Source: Verrucomicrobiales bacterium (GTDB taxonomy: Bacteria > Verrucomicrobiota > Verrucomicrobiia > Verrucomicrobiales > DEV007). Taken from it: a stretch of 52,858 nucleotides of DNA. Shown here piece after piece: positions 44,813-52,599 of this stretch. The stretch is from positions 1-52,858 of the forward strand of contig JAEUHH010000114.1 in assembly GCA_016795505.1 (NCBI GenBank), in the 5' to 3' direction. The notes beneath the pieces are model-generated. The model searched no databases and was not told the DNA's origin. It saw only the letters and a list, made by a program, of their open reading frames with translations. Position numbers and translations under genes: made by a program. Positions within the stretch are counted from its first letter, which is position 1, and the number at the start of each line of letters is the position of its first letter.

Positions 44813-45430
44813 TCAGGGATTCGGCGGAGTGGGATCGTTCCCGTTTTCCTCCTCCTCTTCCCCCTCCTCGGGATCGCCGGCCACGCCGGGGAAGCGCGGG
44901 CGCAGCTCGTCATAGACCGTGTCGGCCCCCGCCACATCGCGGCGGGCGGCCTGGCGCACCGTCTGGTAAAAGCTCAGGTCCGCCATCCAGAGTTCGCTGC
45001 CCACCAGCATCATGGTGTCGTCCAGCATCTCGCAGAGCTTCTTCGCCTCCCGCCAGATCTCCGCGAGGGCCAGCCGCAGGGCGCGGTCTTTCTCCACCTC
45101 GGACACCGACACGAAGGGCGGCACCAGATTCGGCGCGCTGACCATGTAGTCGGCGCACTGCTCGTCAAAGGCCAGCGAGGCCGGCCCCATCTTGGGCAGC
45201 TCGATGCGCTCCTGCTTGGTCAGATTGATCAGGAAGGGCAGCAGGGTGCGGATCTCCGCGATGTTATCCAGGATGGTTTCCATATCCGCTGGGGAGATGG
45301 AGGCACTGATTCGGTTGTCGTTCGGCATGGGATTGGTTGGGTTTGGATTTTGGACTTCGCCGTCCCACGTCACCGAAGCCGCATCCCAATTCAACGGAAG
45401 CGGGCTGTCCCAGGTGAGCGCGGTTGGCAT
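44813..45430 (-). CDS. Unknown helical protein with N-terminal W-D motifs and acidic tail
   Basis: I do not recognise a named family. From the ATG at 45430 the protein has 205 aa. A short opening with three W-D pairs (TWDSPLPLNWDAASVTWDG) and a Asn/Pro linker precede a second in-frame ATG at 45328 (MPNDNRISASIS), which may be the true start (171 aa). The main part is helical, with SPADMETILDNIAEIRTLLPF, LTKQERIELPKMG, and long amphipathic helices to about residue 180. The tail is very acidic (GDPEEGEEEEENGND). No signal peptide or catalytic motif is seen. It lies between the Cys-rich gene (45666) and the repeat zone, on the same strand as both neighbours. Confidence 0.6.
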   Translation of the reverse strand: MPTALTWDSPLPLNWDAASVTWDGEVQNPNPTNPMPNDNRISASISPADMETILDNIAEIRTLLPFLINLTKQERIELPKMGPASLAFDEQCADYMVSAPNLVPPFVSVSEVEKDRALRLALAEIWREAKKLCEMLDDTMMLVGSELWMADLSFYQTVRQAARRDVAGADTVYDELRPRFPGVAGDPEEGEEEEENGNDPTPPNP

Positions 45431-45665
45431 GGCGACACGGAAGCATCCGCCCGCCCCGCCTGTCGAGTCGGAGAAATCCGACACCCCCGGGCCGGGAGAG
45501 CCAGGGGAGTTGGGGATGCGAAATGGGGAAATCAAGGACCGGGGATCCAGGGCGCAGTCAGGGGAGAGGCAGTCGATGGGCGCACCTCACCGGCCGCCCT
45601 TCCCGGCTCACCCCTCCCCTTTTCACCGCTTCCGTCCCGCTCCCCGGGGGCCCCGTTCCCGGACT

Positions 45666-45962
45666 TCAGGCCCGGTACCACCCGTAGGGCTGATAGATGG
45701 AGCGGTCGCCCGTTTCCGCCGCGGTGATCAGGTCGCAGGACCGCACCTCCAGCCCGTGGCAGTTCCGGCAGGTCAGGAACAGGGTGGGCAGGTTGTCGCC
45801 CCGTTCCACGCCACAGATGCACTCCCGGTGCAGCCCCCCTCGCCGGGCCGTCTCGCAGCGGCTCAGGTTCATCTGCTGGCGCACCCAGATCATTTCCTCG
45901 GTCACCCGCTGGCAGATCAGACGGGCATAGTTATACGCTTCCGGATTGTGGTTCGTTTTCAT
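45666..45962 (-). CDS. Small Cys-rich (possible zinc-binding) protein of unknown function
   Basis: This 98-aa protein has an N-terminal helix (PEAYNYARLICQRVTEEMIW) and seven cysteines, including CIC at 48-50 and CRNC at 65-68 plus C76. The spacing suggests a small metal-binding knuckle, without match to a known zinc-ribbon family. There is no signal peptide. It is the first gene of the three-gene minus-strand set ending in the fibre-like protein. A purine-poor leader gives no clear RBS. Frame quality is modest because of its size, but the cysteine pattern and uninterrupted frame support it. Confidence 0.55.
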   Translation of the reverse strand: MKTNHNPEAYNYARLICQRVTEEMIWVRQQMNLSRCETARRGGLHRECICGVERGDNLPTLFLTCRNCHGLEVRSCDLITAAETGDRSIYQPYGWYRA

Positions 45963-46304
45963 GGAGATTTGGTTTCAGTTTCGCCCGTCCGTTTACCAAA
46001 ATCCGCATCCGCCTGACAATCCCAAAAACGCTCGCCACCCCCCTTTTTTCGTCCCAGCCCCGCCGGGATTCCGCCCTGCCCGACCCGATTGGCTCCGGAG
46101 GCGCGATCCAACCGGGTTGGGTCGGAGATCTGACAGGGTTGGATCGGGAAATCGGGGCCACCCCATTTTGCCCGGTGAGTTAAACGACTGATGAGTCAAT
46201 GTTCATTCAATCTCCCCTAAGAAGGCTACCTTGCGGGCAACTGACTACCCGGAACCCTAATTTTAGGCCTTTCAACTCTGCCCGCTCCCTCTATCCTCTC
46301 CCTG
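45963..46304. other. Spacer with palindromic repeats; composition changes here
   Basis: These 342 bp separate the minus-strand unknown genes from the divergent nuclease-helicase. They hold two repeat units (46105-46145), possibly a third degraded one before them, and a purine/pyrimidine-mixed stretch near 46200-46300 of clearly lower G+C than the preceding DNA. No gene was recognised. Confidence 0.6.
46105..46145. repeat. Two units of the 22-bp palindromic family at the island edge
   Basis: GATCCAACCGGGTTGGGTC (46105-46123) and GATCTGACAGGGTTGGATC (46127-46145) are separated by GGA, again with a 22-bp period. They sit close to the point where base composition falls. Confidence 0.88.
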
Positions 46305-48317
46305 GTGCATCCCTTCCAATCAGAAAAAACAAACGTCGCAAGATCTCGTGCTTGGTACGGAGATTCGATCGAGCAGTTCCTCGTGACGGACCCGGAGAAG
46401 ATTGTTGGCGCCCTGCTGGCAAACTCGGAGTTTGCGGTGCTCCCGACCCAAAAAGACGCTTGGATTATTCAACTGTCCTTCCTCAGAAATGCACTTGAGG
46501 GCCGGTCGGGGAATATCCTCCTAGAATTCAGCATTCCTCGTTTAGGCAGGCGAATCGATGCCGTCCTCCTAATCGGACCGGTGATTTTTGCAATCGAGTT
46601 CAAAGTCGGTGAAGCCACTTTTGGAAGGGCCGCGATCGAACAGGTTTGGGATTACGCCCTCGATCTGAAGAACTTTCACGAAGCCAGCCACAACGCCTCT
46701 ATTGTACCAGTTTTAATCGCGACGGAAGCGGTCAACCATCCCAAAGTCCGTTTGATTGCAGATCTCGACGGGGTCTTCCGTCCTGTCTTCGTAGGACAGA
46801 CAGGTTTGGAAAGGGTCATCGACCTCGCTATCGAAGCCATCACGGGAGAACCCTTGGAAGCTCTTCATTGGGCCTCTGCCCCATATCGTCCGACCCCAAC
46901 CATCGTCGAGGCGGCTCGGGCTCTTTACGCGCACCACTCCGTAGAAGCTATTGCTCGCTTCGATGCCGGCGCTGAGAATCTCAGAGTCACTTCCAGTCGG
47001 CTCGATGTTCTTGTGGACGAGGCAATGATCCATCGCCGAAAGATCATCTGCTTCGTCACAGGGGTCCCGGGCGCTGGAAAAACACTGGTCGGGCTGAATG
47101 TCGCCACCCGGCATCGCCGAGAGCTTGAACAACCCACTCATGCTGTCTTCCTGTCTGGCAATGGCCCGCTCGTGGCAGTGCTCCGCGAAGCTCTCGCTCG
47201 AGATGAAGTTGAGCGCCGCAAAAGTCAGGGCGAGAAGGTCAGAAAGAGCCAAGTAGGCGAAAGTGTTAAGGCGTTTATCCAAAATGTTCATCACTTTCGT
47301 GATGAGGGATTGCTGGATCCGCGGGCGCCCAATGAGCATGTGGTCATTTTCGATGAAGCGCAGCGTGCGTGGAATCTCCAACAAACGGCGAACTTCATGC
47401 AGCGGAAGAAGAAGCGTCCGGGATTCAATCAATCCGAGCCGGAGTTTCTGATCTCCTATATGGATCGCCACACTGACTGGGCCGTGATCATTTGCCTCGT
47501 TGGCGGGGGGCAAGAGATCAATATCGGAGAGGCTGGTATCGACACGTGGCTTGATGCCGTTCGGAATCACTTTCCGGATTGGCACATGTACGTTTCGTCT
47601 CGCCTGACTGACAGCGAGTACGCTGCGGCGACGGCCCAAGAGATCGCTGTTCTTTCCCCAAATGCCCATTTCGACGACAACCTCCACCTCTCCGTCTCGA
47701 TGCGGTCATTTCGGGCGGAGAATGTGTCGTTCTTTGTGAAGGCACTTCTCGATTGTGACGTTGAGGCGGCCCGCGAAAGCTACGCGAATCTCAAAGGAAA
47801 GTTTCCCATCTTGATTTCCCGCGATTTGGAACGAGCAAAGGAGTGGATCAGGTCACAGGCGCGAGGTTCAGAGCGTTTTGGCTTGGTTGCCTCTTCAAAG
47901 GCACAACGACTGAAGCCCCATGCGATCGACGTCCGAGTGGACGTAGATCCGGTTCACTGGTTCTTAAACGACCGTGAAGACACAAGATCGAGTTACTACT
48001 TGGAAGATGCGGCGACTGAATTTCAGGTGCAAGGGCTCGAACTCGATTGGACGTGCGTCACGTGGGATGGCGACCTTAGATTTGGGGGCTCTGAATGGAG
48101 CTATCACGACTTCAGGGGAAGCCGGTGGACCAACATTTCCAAGCCGGAGAACCGGAATTATCTTCGGAACGCCTATCGAGTTCTTCTCACCCGTGCTCGA
48201 CAGGGGATGGTGATCTTCATTCCTCCCGGGGATCCATCCGACCCTACGCGATCTCCTGCATACTACGACCCGACCTTTGAATATTTGGTTCAGATCGGAA
48301 TGCCGGTTTTGACCTGA
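46305..48317 (+). CDS. PD-(D/E)XK nuclease fused to DUF2075 helicase/ATPase
   Basis: This 670-aa protein starts with a nuclease-like domain: D85 (RRIDAVLLI) and the E-x-K pair E98/K100 (AIEFKVGE), followed by a Q-V-W-D-Y block (about 113-117) typical of restriction-like folds. A DUF2075 superfamily 1-like ATPase follows with Walker A GVPGAGKT (253-260), Walker B IFDEAQRAW (348-356), a SR-L motif (MYVSSRL), and a late NAYRVLLTRARQGM motif carrying the arginine. Such fusions act on DNA or RNA and often lie in accessory or defence regions. The start is GTG at 46305; the first 15 residues are tentative. The codon use and lower G+C differ from flanking genes, which suggests transfer. Confidence 0.85.
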   Translation: MHPFQSEKTNVARSRAWYGDSIEQFLVTDPEKIVGALLANSEFAVLPTQKDAWIIQLSFLRNALEGRSGNILLEFSIPRLGRRIDAVLLIGPVIFAIEFKVGEATFGRAAIEQVWDYALDLKNFHEASHNASIVPVLIATEAVNHPKVRLIADLDGVFRPVFVGQTGLERVIDLAIEAITGEPLEALHWASAPYRPTPTIVEAARALYAHHSVEAIARFDAGAENLRVTSSRLDVLVDEAMIHRRKIICFVTGVPGAGKTLVGLNVATRHRRELEQPTHAVFLSGNGPLVAVLREALARDEVERRKSQGEKVRKSQVGESVKAFIQNVHHFRDEGLLDPRAPNEHVVIFDEAQRAWNLQQTANFMQRKKKRPGFNQSEPEFLISYMDRHTDWAVIICLVGGGQEINIGEAGIDTWLDAVRNHFPDWHMYVSSRLTDSEYAAATAQEIAVLSPNAHFDDNLHLSVSMRSFRAENVSFFVKALLDCDVEAARESYANLKGKFPILISRDLERAKEWIRSQARGSERFGLVASSKAQRLKPHAIDVRVDVDPVHWFLNDREDTRSSYYLEDAATEFQVQGLELDWTCVTWDGDLRFGGSEWSYHDFRGSRWTNISKPENRNYLRNAYRVLLTRARQGMVIFIPPGDPSDPTRSPAYYDPTFEYLVQIGMPVLT

Positions 48318-48355
48318 TTGGCAGAATCATTCTTTTCCGCCTTTTCGCGGGCGCC

Positions 48356-48374
48356 CCTTTTTAATTTAAAGGGA
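48356..48374. terminator. Possible bidirectional terminator between convergent genes
   Basis: CCCTTT and AAAGGG pair around TTAATTT, with A/T runs on both strands. It lies in the 149-bp gap between the convergent nuclease-helicase and secreted-protein genes. The stem is only 6 bp. Confidence 0.4.
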
Positions 48375-48466
48375 CGGGAAAATTAGAAGATTCTCGCCCT
48401 TTCAACCTTTCCATTCTCTCGCCGCCCTTGGGGCCGGGTTGGAGGCGGTTTTACCCCGATTCCCGA

Positions 48467-50056
48467 TTATTGCTGCCCTCTGTAAAAGTACTCATCAAAG
48501 CGATCCGGTTTGAAATCAATCTCCATCAGCCTGCCCATTCCGCCGTAATGGGATGGATGTCCGAAGATGATGCCTGTTCGATTTACGGGGTTGAACACCA
48601 TCGATGTGATGCCCAGAACACCAGTTCCCTCCAACTCGAAATCCTCAATCTTCTGGAATCTCAGGTTCTCAAGGTCACACACCCCAAGGAAGCTACGTTC
48701 GTGAATATACTGATCCAATCTGTTTCGATCACGGTCTTCGGAAAAAACCGTGCGATACGCCACGAGGAGAAAACGATCATCTTTAGGGGTCATGGCTGTG
48801 ATTTCGATACTCTCGCCCAGAGACGCCCCGATCCCGATCTCGCCGGCTAGCTTCGAAGTAGGTCCGTCGATGGAGAGAACGTGAAGCTTTCCGGAATCGG
48901 AAGGGTCATACTTATCCGCATAGCCAGCTGGGTAATGCTGAGTTACCACAAGTCGCTTATCGGTCATGGCCATTATATGTCCGATTTCTCCCAGCTTTCC
49001 ACTGCCGCTGCGAACTGCCTGGGAATCAGGAAAAAGGGTCATATCGATGTGCTGGCCTTTGGCGAGACTGAAAGCTCCCACTCTGCCATTTGCCCACGTG
49101 CCGTTTACGTTTAGGCGCGAAAGGCCGGTGTCTACCAGCCCCGGACAGGCATAGAAGACCAAGTCCGTACCCGGCTTGAAAATCACTCTCGGGCCGGTGG
49201 TAGTATAACAGGCATAACTCCAAAATCGAAAGCGAGTATCCCTCTCGGTTTCATATAAGGGCCGAAGGTGCATGCCTTGCATGTCAAAGAGGTGGAAACT
49301 GGCGTGGGCTCCACCGGGTTGACTGGAAGCATTGTATTTTTGCCGCACGCCGGTTACCAGAACCAACTCACCAGGCAGGAACTCCAACCTGGAACCGTTG
49401 TAAACTGATTTACCCGATTGATGGACATCTTTCTTGAACTCACCATTCCGTCCCTTGATGTAGGTGTCGAAATCGGGGTGCCGAAAGAATACCAGATCGC
49501 CCGTATCCTGATGAAGAACCGCCGCCGGGCCTCCTGCGGACTCAATGCCGAGGTGCTTGCCGTCGGAGCTTAGCTTCAGGGCGTAGCCAAAACCATGTCC
49601 GTTGTAATTTTCGGTTGAATAGATCGTACCGAAATTTTCGCCAGTGTTCAGATTCATCAAAGTGATGGCCCCGCCGTTGTCGGTCATACTTTTTGCCGCA
49701 GTTGGCGCTCCGACCCAGGCATAGAGATGCTCTTCGTAATCCCGGTCCAGTCGATAGAGCTTGGCCATTTCGGGCGTCGGGTTGACTATTTTTATGGAGG
49801 TTCCAAACAACGCACTTCCTTTGGAAAGCCCTTTGGGTGCCTCGATGTACCGAAACGCCGCAATGGGACTCAGGTCCCGCTCGGCCCTCGAAAGGGAGGA
49901 CCTCTCCCATTCAACCTTATATCCACGCCCTTGAACCGGGAGATATTCGGCGCCGAGGACGGCCACTGCTATCAGCGTGCAGATTACCGCGATTGGGACG
50001 CACCTAGGGGCGCGGACAAATTTTGGAGAAGCCTTTAAAAATTGGGTCTGGTCCAT
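48467..50056 (-). CDS. Secreted/membrane-anchored protein of unknown function (propeller-like)
   Basis: A 529-aa protein with a hydrophobic segment near the N-terminus (VPIAVICTLIAVAVLGAEYL, about 20-40), so it is exported or anchored. The rest is rich in beta-type segments with recurring patterns such as GGAITLMNLNTGENFG, LKLSSDGKHLGIES, AAVLHQDTGDLVFF and LGVCDLENLRFQ. These look like blades of a beta-propeller. No catalytic signature is seen. Base composition is clearly lower in G+C than the rest of the window and similar to the convergent nuclease-helicase gene, so both may be part of one acquired segment. The ATG at 50056 was chosen to give a normal export signal; a start at 50143 would place the segment deep inside. 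Confidence 0.7.
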   Translation of the reverse strand: MDQTQFLKASPKFVRAPRCVPIAVICTLIAVAVLGAEYLPVQGRGYKVEWERSSLSRAERDLSPIAAFRYIEAPKGLSKGSALFGTSIKIVNPTPEMAKLYRLDRDYEEHLYAWVGAPTAAKSMTDNGGAITLMNLNTGENFGTIYSTENYNGHGFGYALKLSSDGKHLGIESAGGPAAVLHQDTGDLVFFRHPDFDTYIKGRNGEFKKDVHQSGKSVYNGSRLEFLPGELVLVTGVRQKYNASSQPGGAHASFHLFDMQGMHLRPLYETERDTRFRFWSYACYTTTGPRVIFKPGTDLVFYACPGLVDTGLSRLNVNGTWANGRVGAFSLAKGQHIDMTLFPDSQAVRSGSGKLGEIGHIMAMTDKRLVVTQHYPAGYADKYDPSDSGKLHVLSIDGPTSKLAGEIGIGASLGESIEITAMTPKDDRFLLVAYRTVFSEDRDRNRLDQYIHERSFLGVCDLENLRFQKIEDFELEGTGVLGITSMVFNPVNRTGIIFGHPSHYGGMGRLMEIDFKPDRFDEYFYRGQQ

Positions 50057-50220
50057 GACTGGCAGCAAGAATATTTTTGTGATTTTGGGTCCTTTGCCAA
50101 CAACCGGCGGGGGTCGGTGGGAGTAAGGGCGTTTCGCTTTCACGAGTTTTCCAATTTTCGACTGAACACAGGTAATTTTCCATCGAGAACGGAAGCGTGA
50201 TCAAGCCCTCTTGTCTCTCC

Positions 50221-50239
50221 GATTCAACAGGGCACGATC
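50221..50239. repeat. Single unit of the 22-bp palindromic family
   Basis: GATTCAACAGGGCACGATC matches the family on the AGG-loop orientation with several substitutions. It lies at the right edge of the lower-G+C segment, between 50056 and 50335. A further degraded unit may precede it. Confidence 0.6.
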
Positions 50240-50334
50240 GCCCTCTGCCCCCCACCAACCCGGCCCCAAGGGCGTCGAGAGAACGGAGGGGTTGAAAAAG
50301 CGAATTCCTGCCAGCAGCGAGCTCGCTCCGCCCC

Positions 50335-50643
50335 TCACTGCGCCACCGGCGGCGGTTCGCCCGGAGGTTCCAGGGGAGAGGATGGCGGCACCAGCGGCGA
50401 TGGCTCGGGCGATTCCTCCGCAGCCGGCTTTTCCAGCTCATGGATGCGGGCCGTGAGCCGCTCATTTTCCGCCCGCATCCGGTCGAGTTGGTCCTGGAGA
50501 TCGATCAGCAGCTTTTCCTGATGCGTCGTATCCGCCCCGGCGGCCACCTGCTTCCACTGCACCCCGTAAAACCAGCCCGACACCGCCACGGCGGCCAGGA
50601 CGAGGATCAGCAGCCACTGGGCGGGAGTCAGCCGGTTGGACAT
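50335..50643 (-). CDS. Small membrane protein with coiled coil
   Basis: A 102-aa protein with one membrane segment (AQWLLILVLAAVAVSGWFYGV, about 8-28), a coiled-coil stretch with heptad-like leucines (LLIDLQDQLDRMRAENERL) and a Pro/Glu-rich tail. The layout resembles FtsB/FtsL-like septum proteins, but the family is not recognised. It starts 20 bp after the gene at 50664, so the two may be co-transcribed. Confidence 0.65.
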   Translation of the reverse strand: MSNRLTPAQWLLILVLAAVAVSGWFYGVQWKQVAAGADTTHQEKLLIDLQDQLDRMRAENERLTARIHELEKPAAEESPEPSPLVPPSSPLEPPGEPPPVAQ

Positions 50644-50663
50644 GTGGAAAATCGGAAACGCGA

Positions 50664-51488
50664 TCAGTCCTTCGTGCCAAAGAAGCGCTTGAGGAAACCA
50701 GCCTTCTTGCCCGGCTCCGCCTGCCCGGCAGCCGGCTCCGCCGCGGCGGTATTCGCCGCGCTTCCGGGGGTGACTTCCCGGGCCTCCTCAAGGAATCTCT
50801 GGTAATTCTCCTGCGCTTTCTTTCCATCCTGCCCCACACCGTCGGCCTGGGTGATGACCAGCTTCAGGTCGGCCGGAATTTTCGCCAGATCGTCCACGAC
50901 CTTCAGGGGCAGCGCTTTGCCCGTCGGGTCGTATTCCTGAATGGTCCGGCGCAGCAGTTGGCCATTGGTGTCGAAAATCTGCTCTTCGGAAAACCGGCCC
51001 TGATAATCCCTCAGGATCTGTCCCCGATAGCGGTACTGACCGCGGCCGTCGTAGATCATGATCTCCGAGGGATTCCCGTTCGCATCCAGCGAGATCAGCC
51101 GCTTCATCAGCGTCACCCCATTCGGGCTTTTCGTCTCCTGCGTCAGCGAGCGGGTCTCGTCGTCCAGCTTGGACTCCGTGTAGCTGTCGTCTGAATGGTA
51201 AATCGCTCGCCCCCACACCACCGCATTCCGGAAATCGGTGTAGACCAGCTTCGCCCCGTCGACCGAACCGGTGTCGATCATGCCCGCCGACTGGTGGTCA
51301 CCGCGATAGATCGTCGGCCCACCCGCCCCCGTCGCCATGGCCGTGCCATTGGCCGACGGCACGGTCTGCCCCGGCGCGTTCCCGTTGTGAAATTGACCCT
51401 GAGCCGCCCCGGCTGCGAGGATCGCCATCGCCCCGACCGCCCACCGGCCCCATCGCTCCGCCGTCTTGCCTGCCAGATTCGTCCTCAT
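50664..51488 (-). CDS. Exported protein of unknown function
   Basis: A 274-aa protein with a signal peptide (WAVGAMAILAAGAAQGQ, about 15-31) and a soluble part with beta-hairpin-like strands. Examples are VVWGRAIYHSDDSYTESKLDD, LISLDANGNPSEIMIYDGRGQYRYRGQ and QIFDTNGQLLRRTIQEYDPTG. The pattern of repeated D-x-N-G turns is similar to MORN- or wrapped-beta-type proteins. The C-terminus is Ala/Lys-rich, ending FLKRFFGTKD. The ATG at 51488 was chosen; the frame is open upstream past the folP start but without meaning. It diverges from folP with 159 bp between. Confidence 0.7.
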   Translation of the reverse strand: MRTNLAGKTAERWGRWAVGAMAILAAGAAQGQFHNGNAPGQTVPSANGTAMATGAGGPTIYRGDHQSAGMIDTGSVDGAKLVYTDFRNAVVWGRAIYHSDDSYTESKLDDETRSLTQETKSPNGVTLMKRLISLDANGNPSEIMIYDGRGQYRYRGQILRDYQGRFSEEQIFDTNGQLLRRTIQEYDPTGKALPLKVVDDLAKIPADLKLVITQADGVGQDGKKAQENYQRFLEEAREVTPGSAANTAAAEPAAGQAEPGKKAGFLKRFFGTKD

Positions 51489-51647
51489 CGTTGCGCCGTG
51501 TGTGTTTCGAACCCGGCAACCATCGACTTCCCGGGCAAAGGACGGCCACTCTACCCGATTCCGTCCCTGGCGACAAGCCTGCGCTGTGGATTTCCGGTTG
51601 CGCGCGGCGACCGCTCCGGCGAGCAGGTCAGGGTTTCGAAGAAAGCC

Positions 51648-52508
51648 ATGCCCGAGTCCCGCCCACCCGTCATCTGGCGCTGCCGCGACCACACCCTCGA
51701 CCTCACGAGGCGCGGGGAGATCATGGGCATCCTCAATGTCACTCCCGATTCCTTTTCCGACGGCGGCGCCCATCGGGACGAGGCGGCCGCACTCGACCAC
51801 GCGCTCGGCCTGCTCGACGCCGGGGCCGCCATCGTCGACATCGGCGGCGAGTCCACCCGGCCCGGCGCCGCGGAAGTGTCCGAGGCTGAGGAGATGGCCC
51901 GCGTCCTGCCCGTCATCGCCGCCATCCATCGCGTCCGGTCTGGAGCGCTCCTCTCCATCGACACCTCCAAAGCCGCCGTCGCCGAGGCCGCCCTCGCCGC
52001 CGGAGCCGCCATCGTCAACGATGTCACCGGACTCCGCGGCGATCCCCGCATGCCCGGAGTCGTCGCCCGCACGGGAGCCGGAGTCGTCATCATGCACATG
52101 CAGGGCTCACCGCGGACCATGCAGCAGGCGCCGCACTACGAGGACGTCGTCGCCGAGGTCCGCGCCTTCTTTGCCCGGCAATACGAACACGCCACCCGGG
52201 CCGGCATCGCCCCGGAGGCCATCGTCTTCGACCCCGGCATCGGCTTCGGCAAAACCCTCGACCACAATCTCGCCCTGATCCGCGCCCTCGACCGGCTCAG
52301 CATCGACGGCAGGCCCGTGCTGCTCGGGGTTTCGAGAAAGTCCTTTCTCGGCAAGCTGGTCGGATCCGACTCCCTCGTCGACCGCGAGTGGCCCACCGTC
52401 GCCCTGACCGCCTACGCCCGCGAACTCGGCGTACCCCTCCACCGCGTCCACGACGTGCGGCCGAATCTCCACGCCCTCCGCATGACCGAGGCCATCCTCG
52501 GTGACTGA
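51648..52508 (+). CDS. folP: Dihydropteroate synthase
   Basis: A 286-aa enzyme of folate biosynthesis that joins 6-hydroxymethyl-dihydropterin diphosphate with p-aminobenzoate. Motifs are in order: GILNVTPDSFSDGG (27-40), DIGGESTRPGA (63-73), SIDTSKA (102-108), VNDVTGLRGD (123-132), MHMQGSPRTMQ (about 147-157), DPGIGFGKT (about 196-204) and LLGVSRKSFLG (about 223-233). All key residues are conserved and the length is normal. The ATG at 51648 was chosen because it lies just before the typical basic start. The frame is open upstream but overlaps the divergent gene. Confidence 0.96.
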   Translation: MPESRPPVIWRCRDHTLDLTRRGEIMGILNVTPDSFSDGGAHRDEAAALDHALGLLDAGAAIVDIGGESTRPGAAEVSEAEEMARVLPVIAAIHRVRSGALLSIDTSKAAVAEAALAAGAAIVNDVTGLRGDPRMPGVVARTGAGVVIMHMQGSPRTMQQAPHYEDVVAEVRAFFARQYEHATRAGIAPEAIVFDPGIGFGKTLDHNLALIRALDRLSIDGRPVLLGVSRKSFLGKLVGSDSLVDREWPTVALTAYARELGVPLHRVHDVRPNLHALRMTEAILGD

Positions 52509-52523
52509 CCAGGCTGGCTTTCC

Positions 52524-52542
52524 GATCAAACAGGGTAGGATC
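52524..52542. repeat. Single unit of the 22-bp palindromic family after folP
   Basis: GATCAAACAGGGTAGGATC lies 16 bp beyond the folP stop. It is followed by GGAATGCCACGGGATTAAG. A similar string in reverse (CTTAATCCCGTG) occurs at the left end near 124-135. Confidence 0.85.
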
Positions 52543-52599
52543 GGAATGCCACGGGATTAAGACGGCTCTTCGGTCCAAATGGGTGTTTCGAGCGAAATA

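Noticed and set aside
43568-50056. Prophage
   Set aside because: Only fibre-like repeats and a nuclease-helicase suggest phage; no integrase, terminase, portal, capsid or lysis genes were seen.
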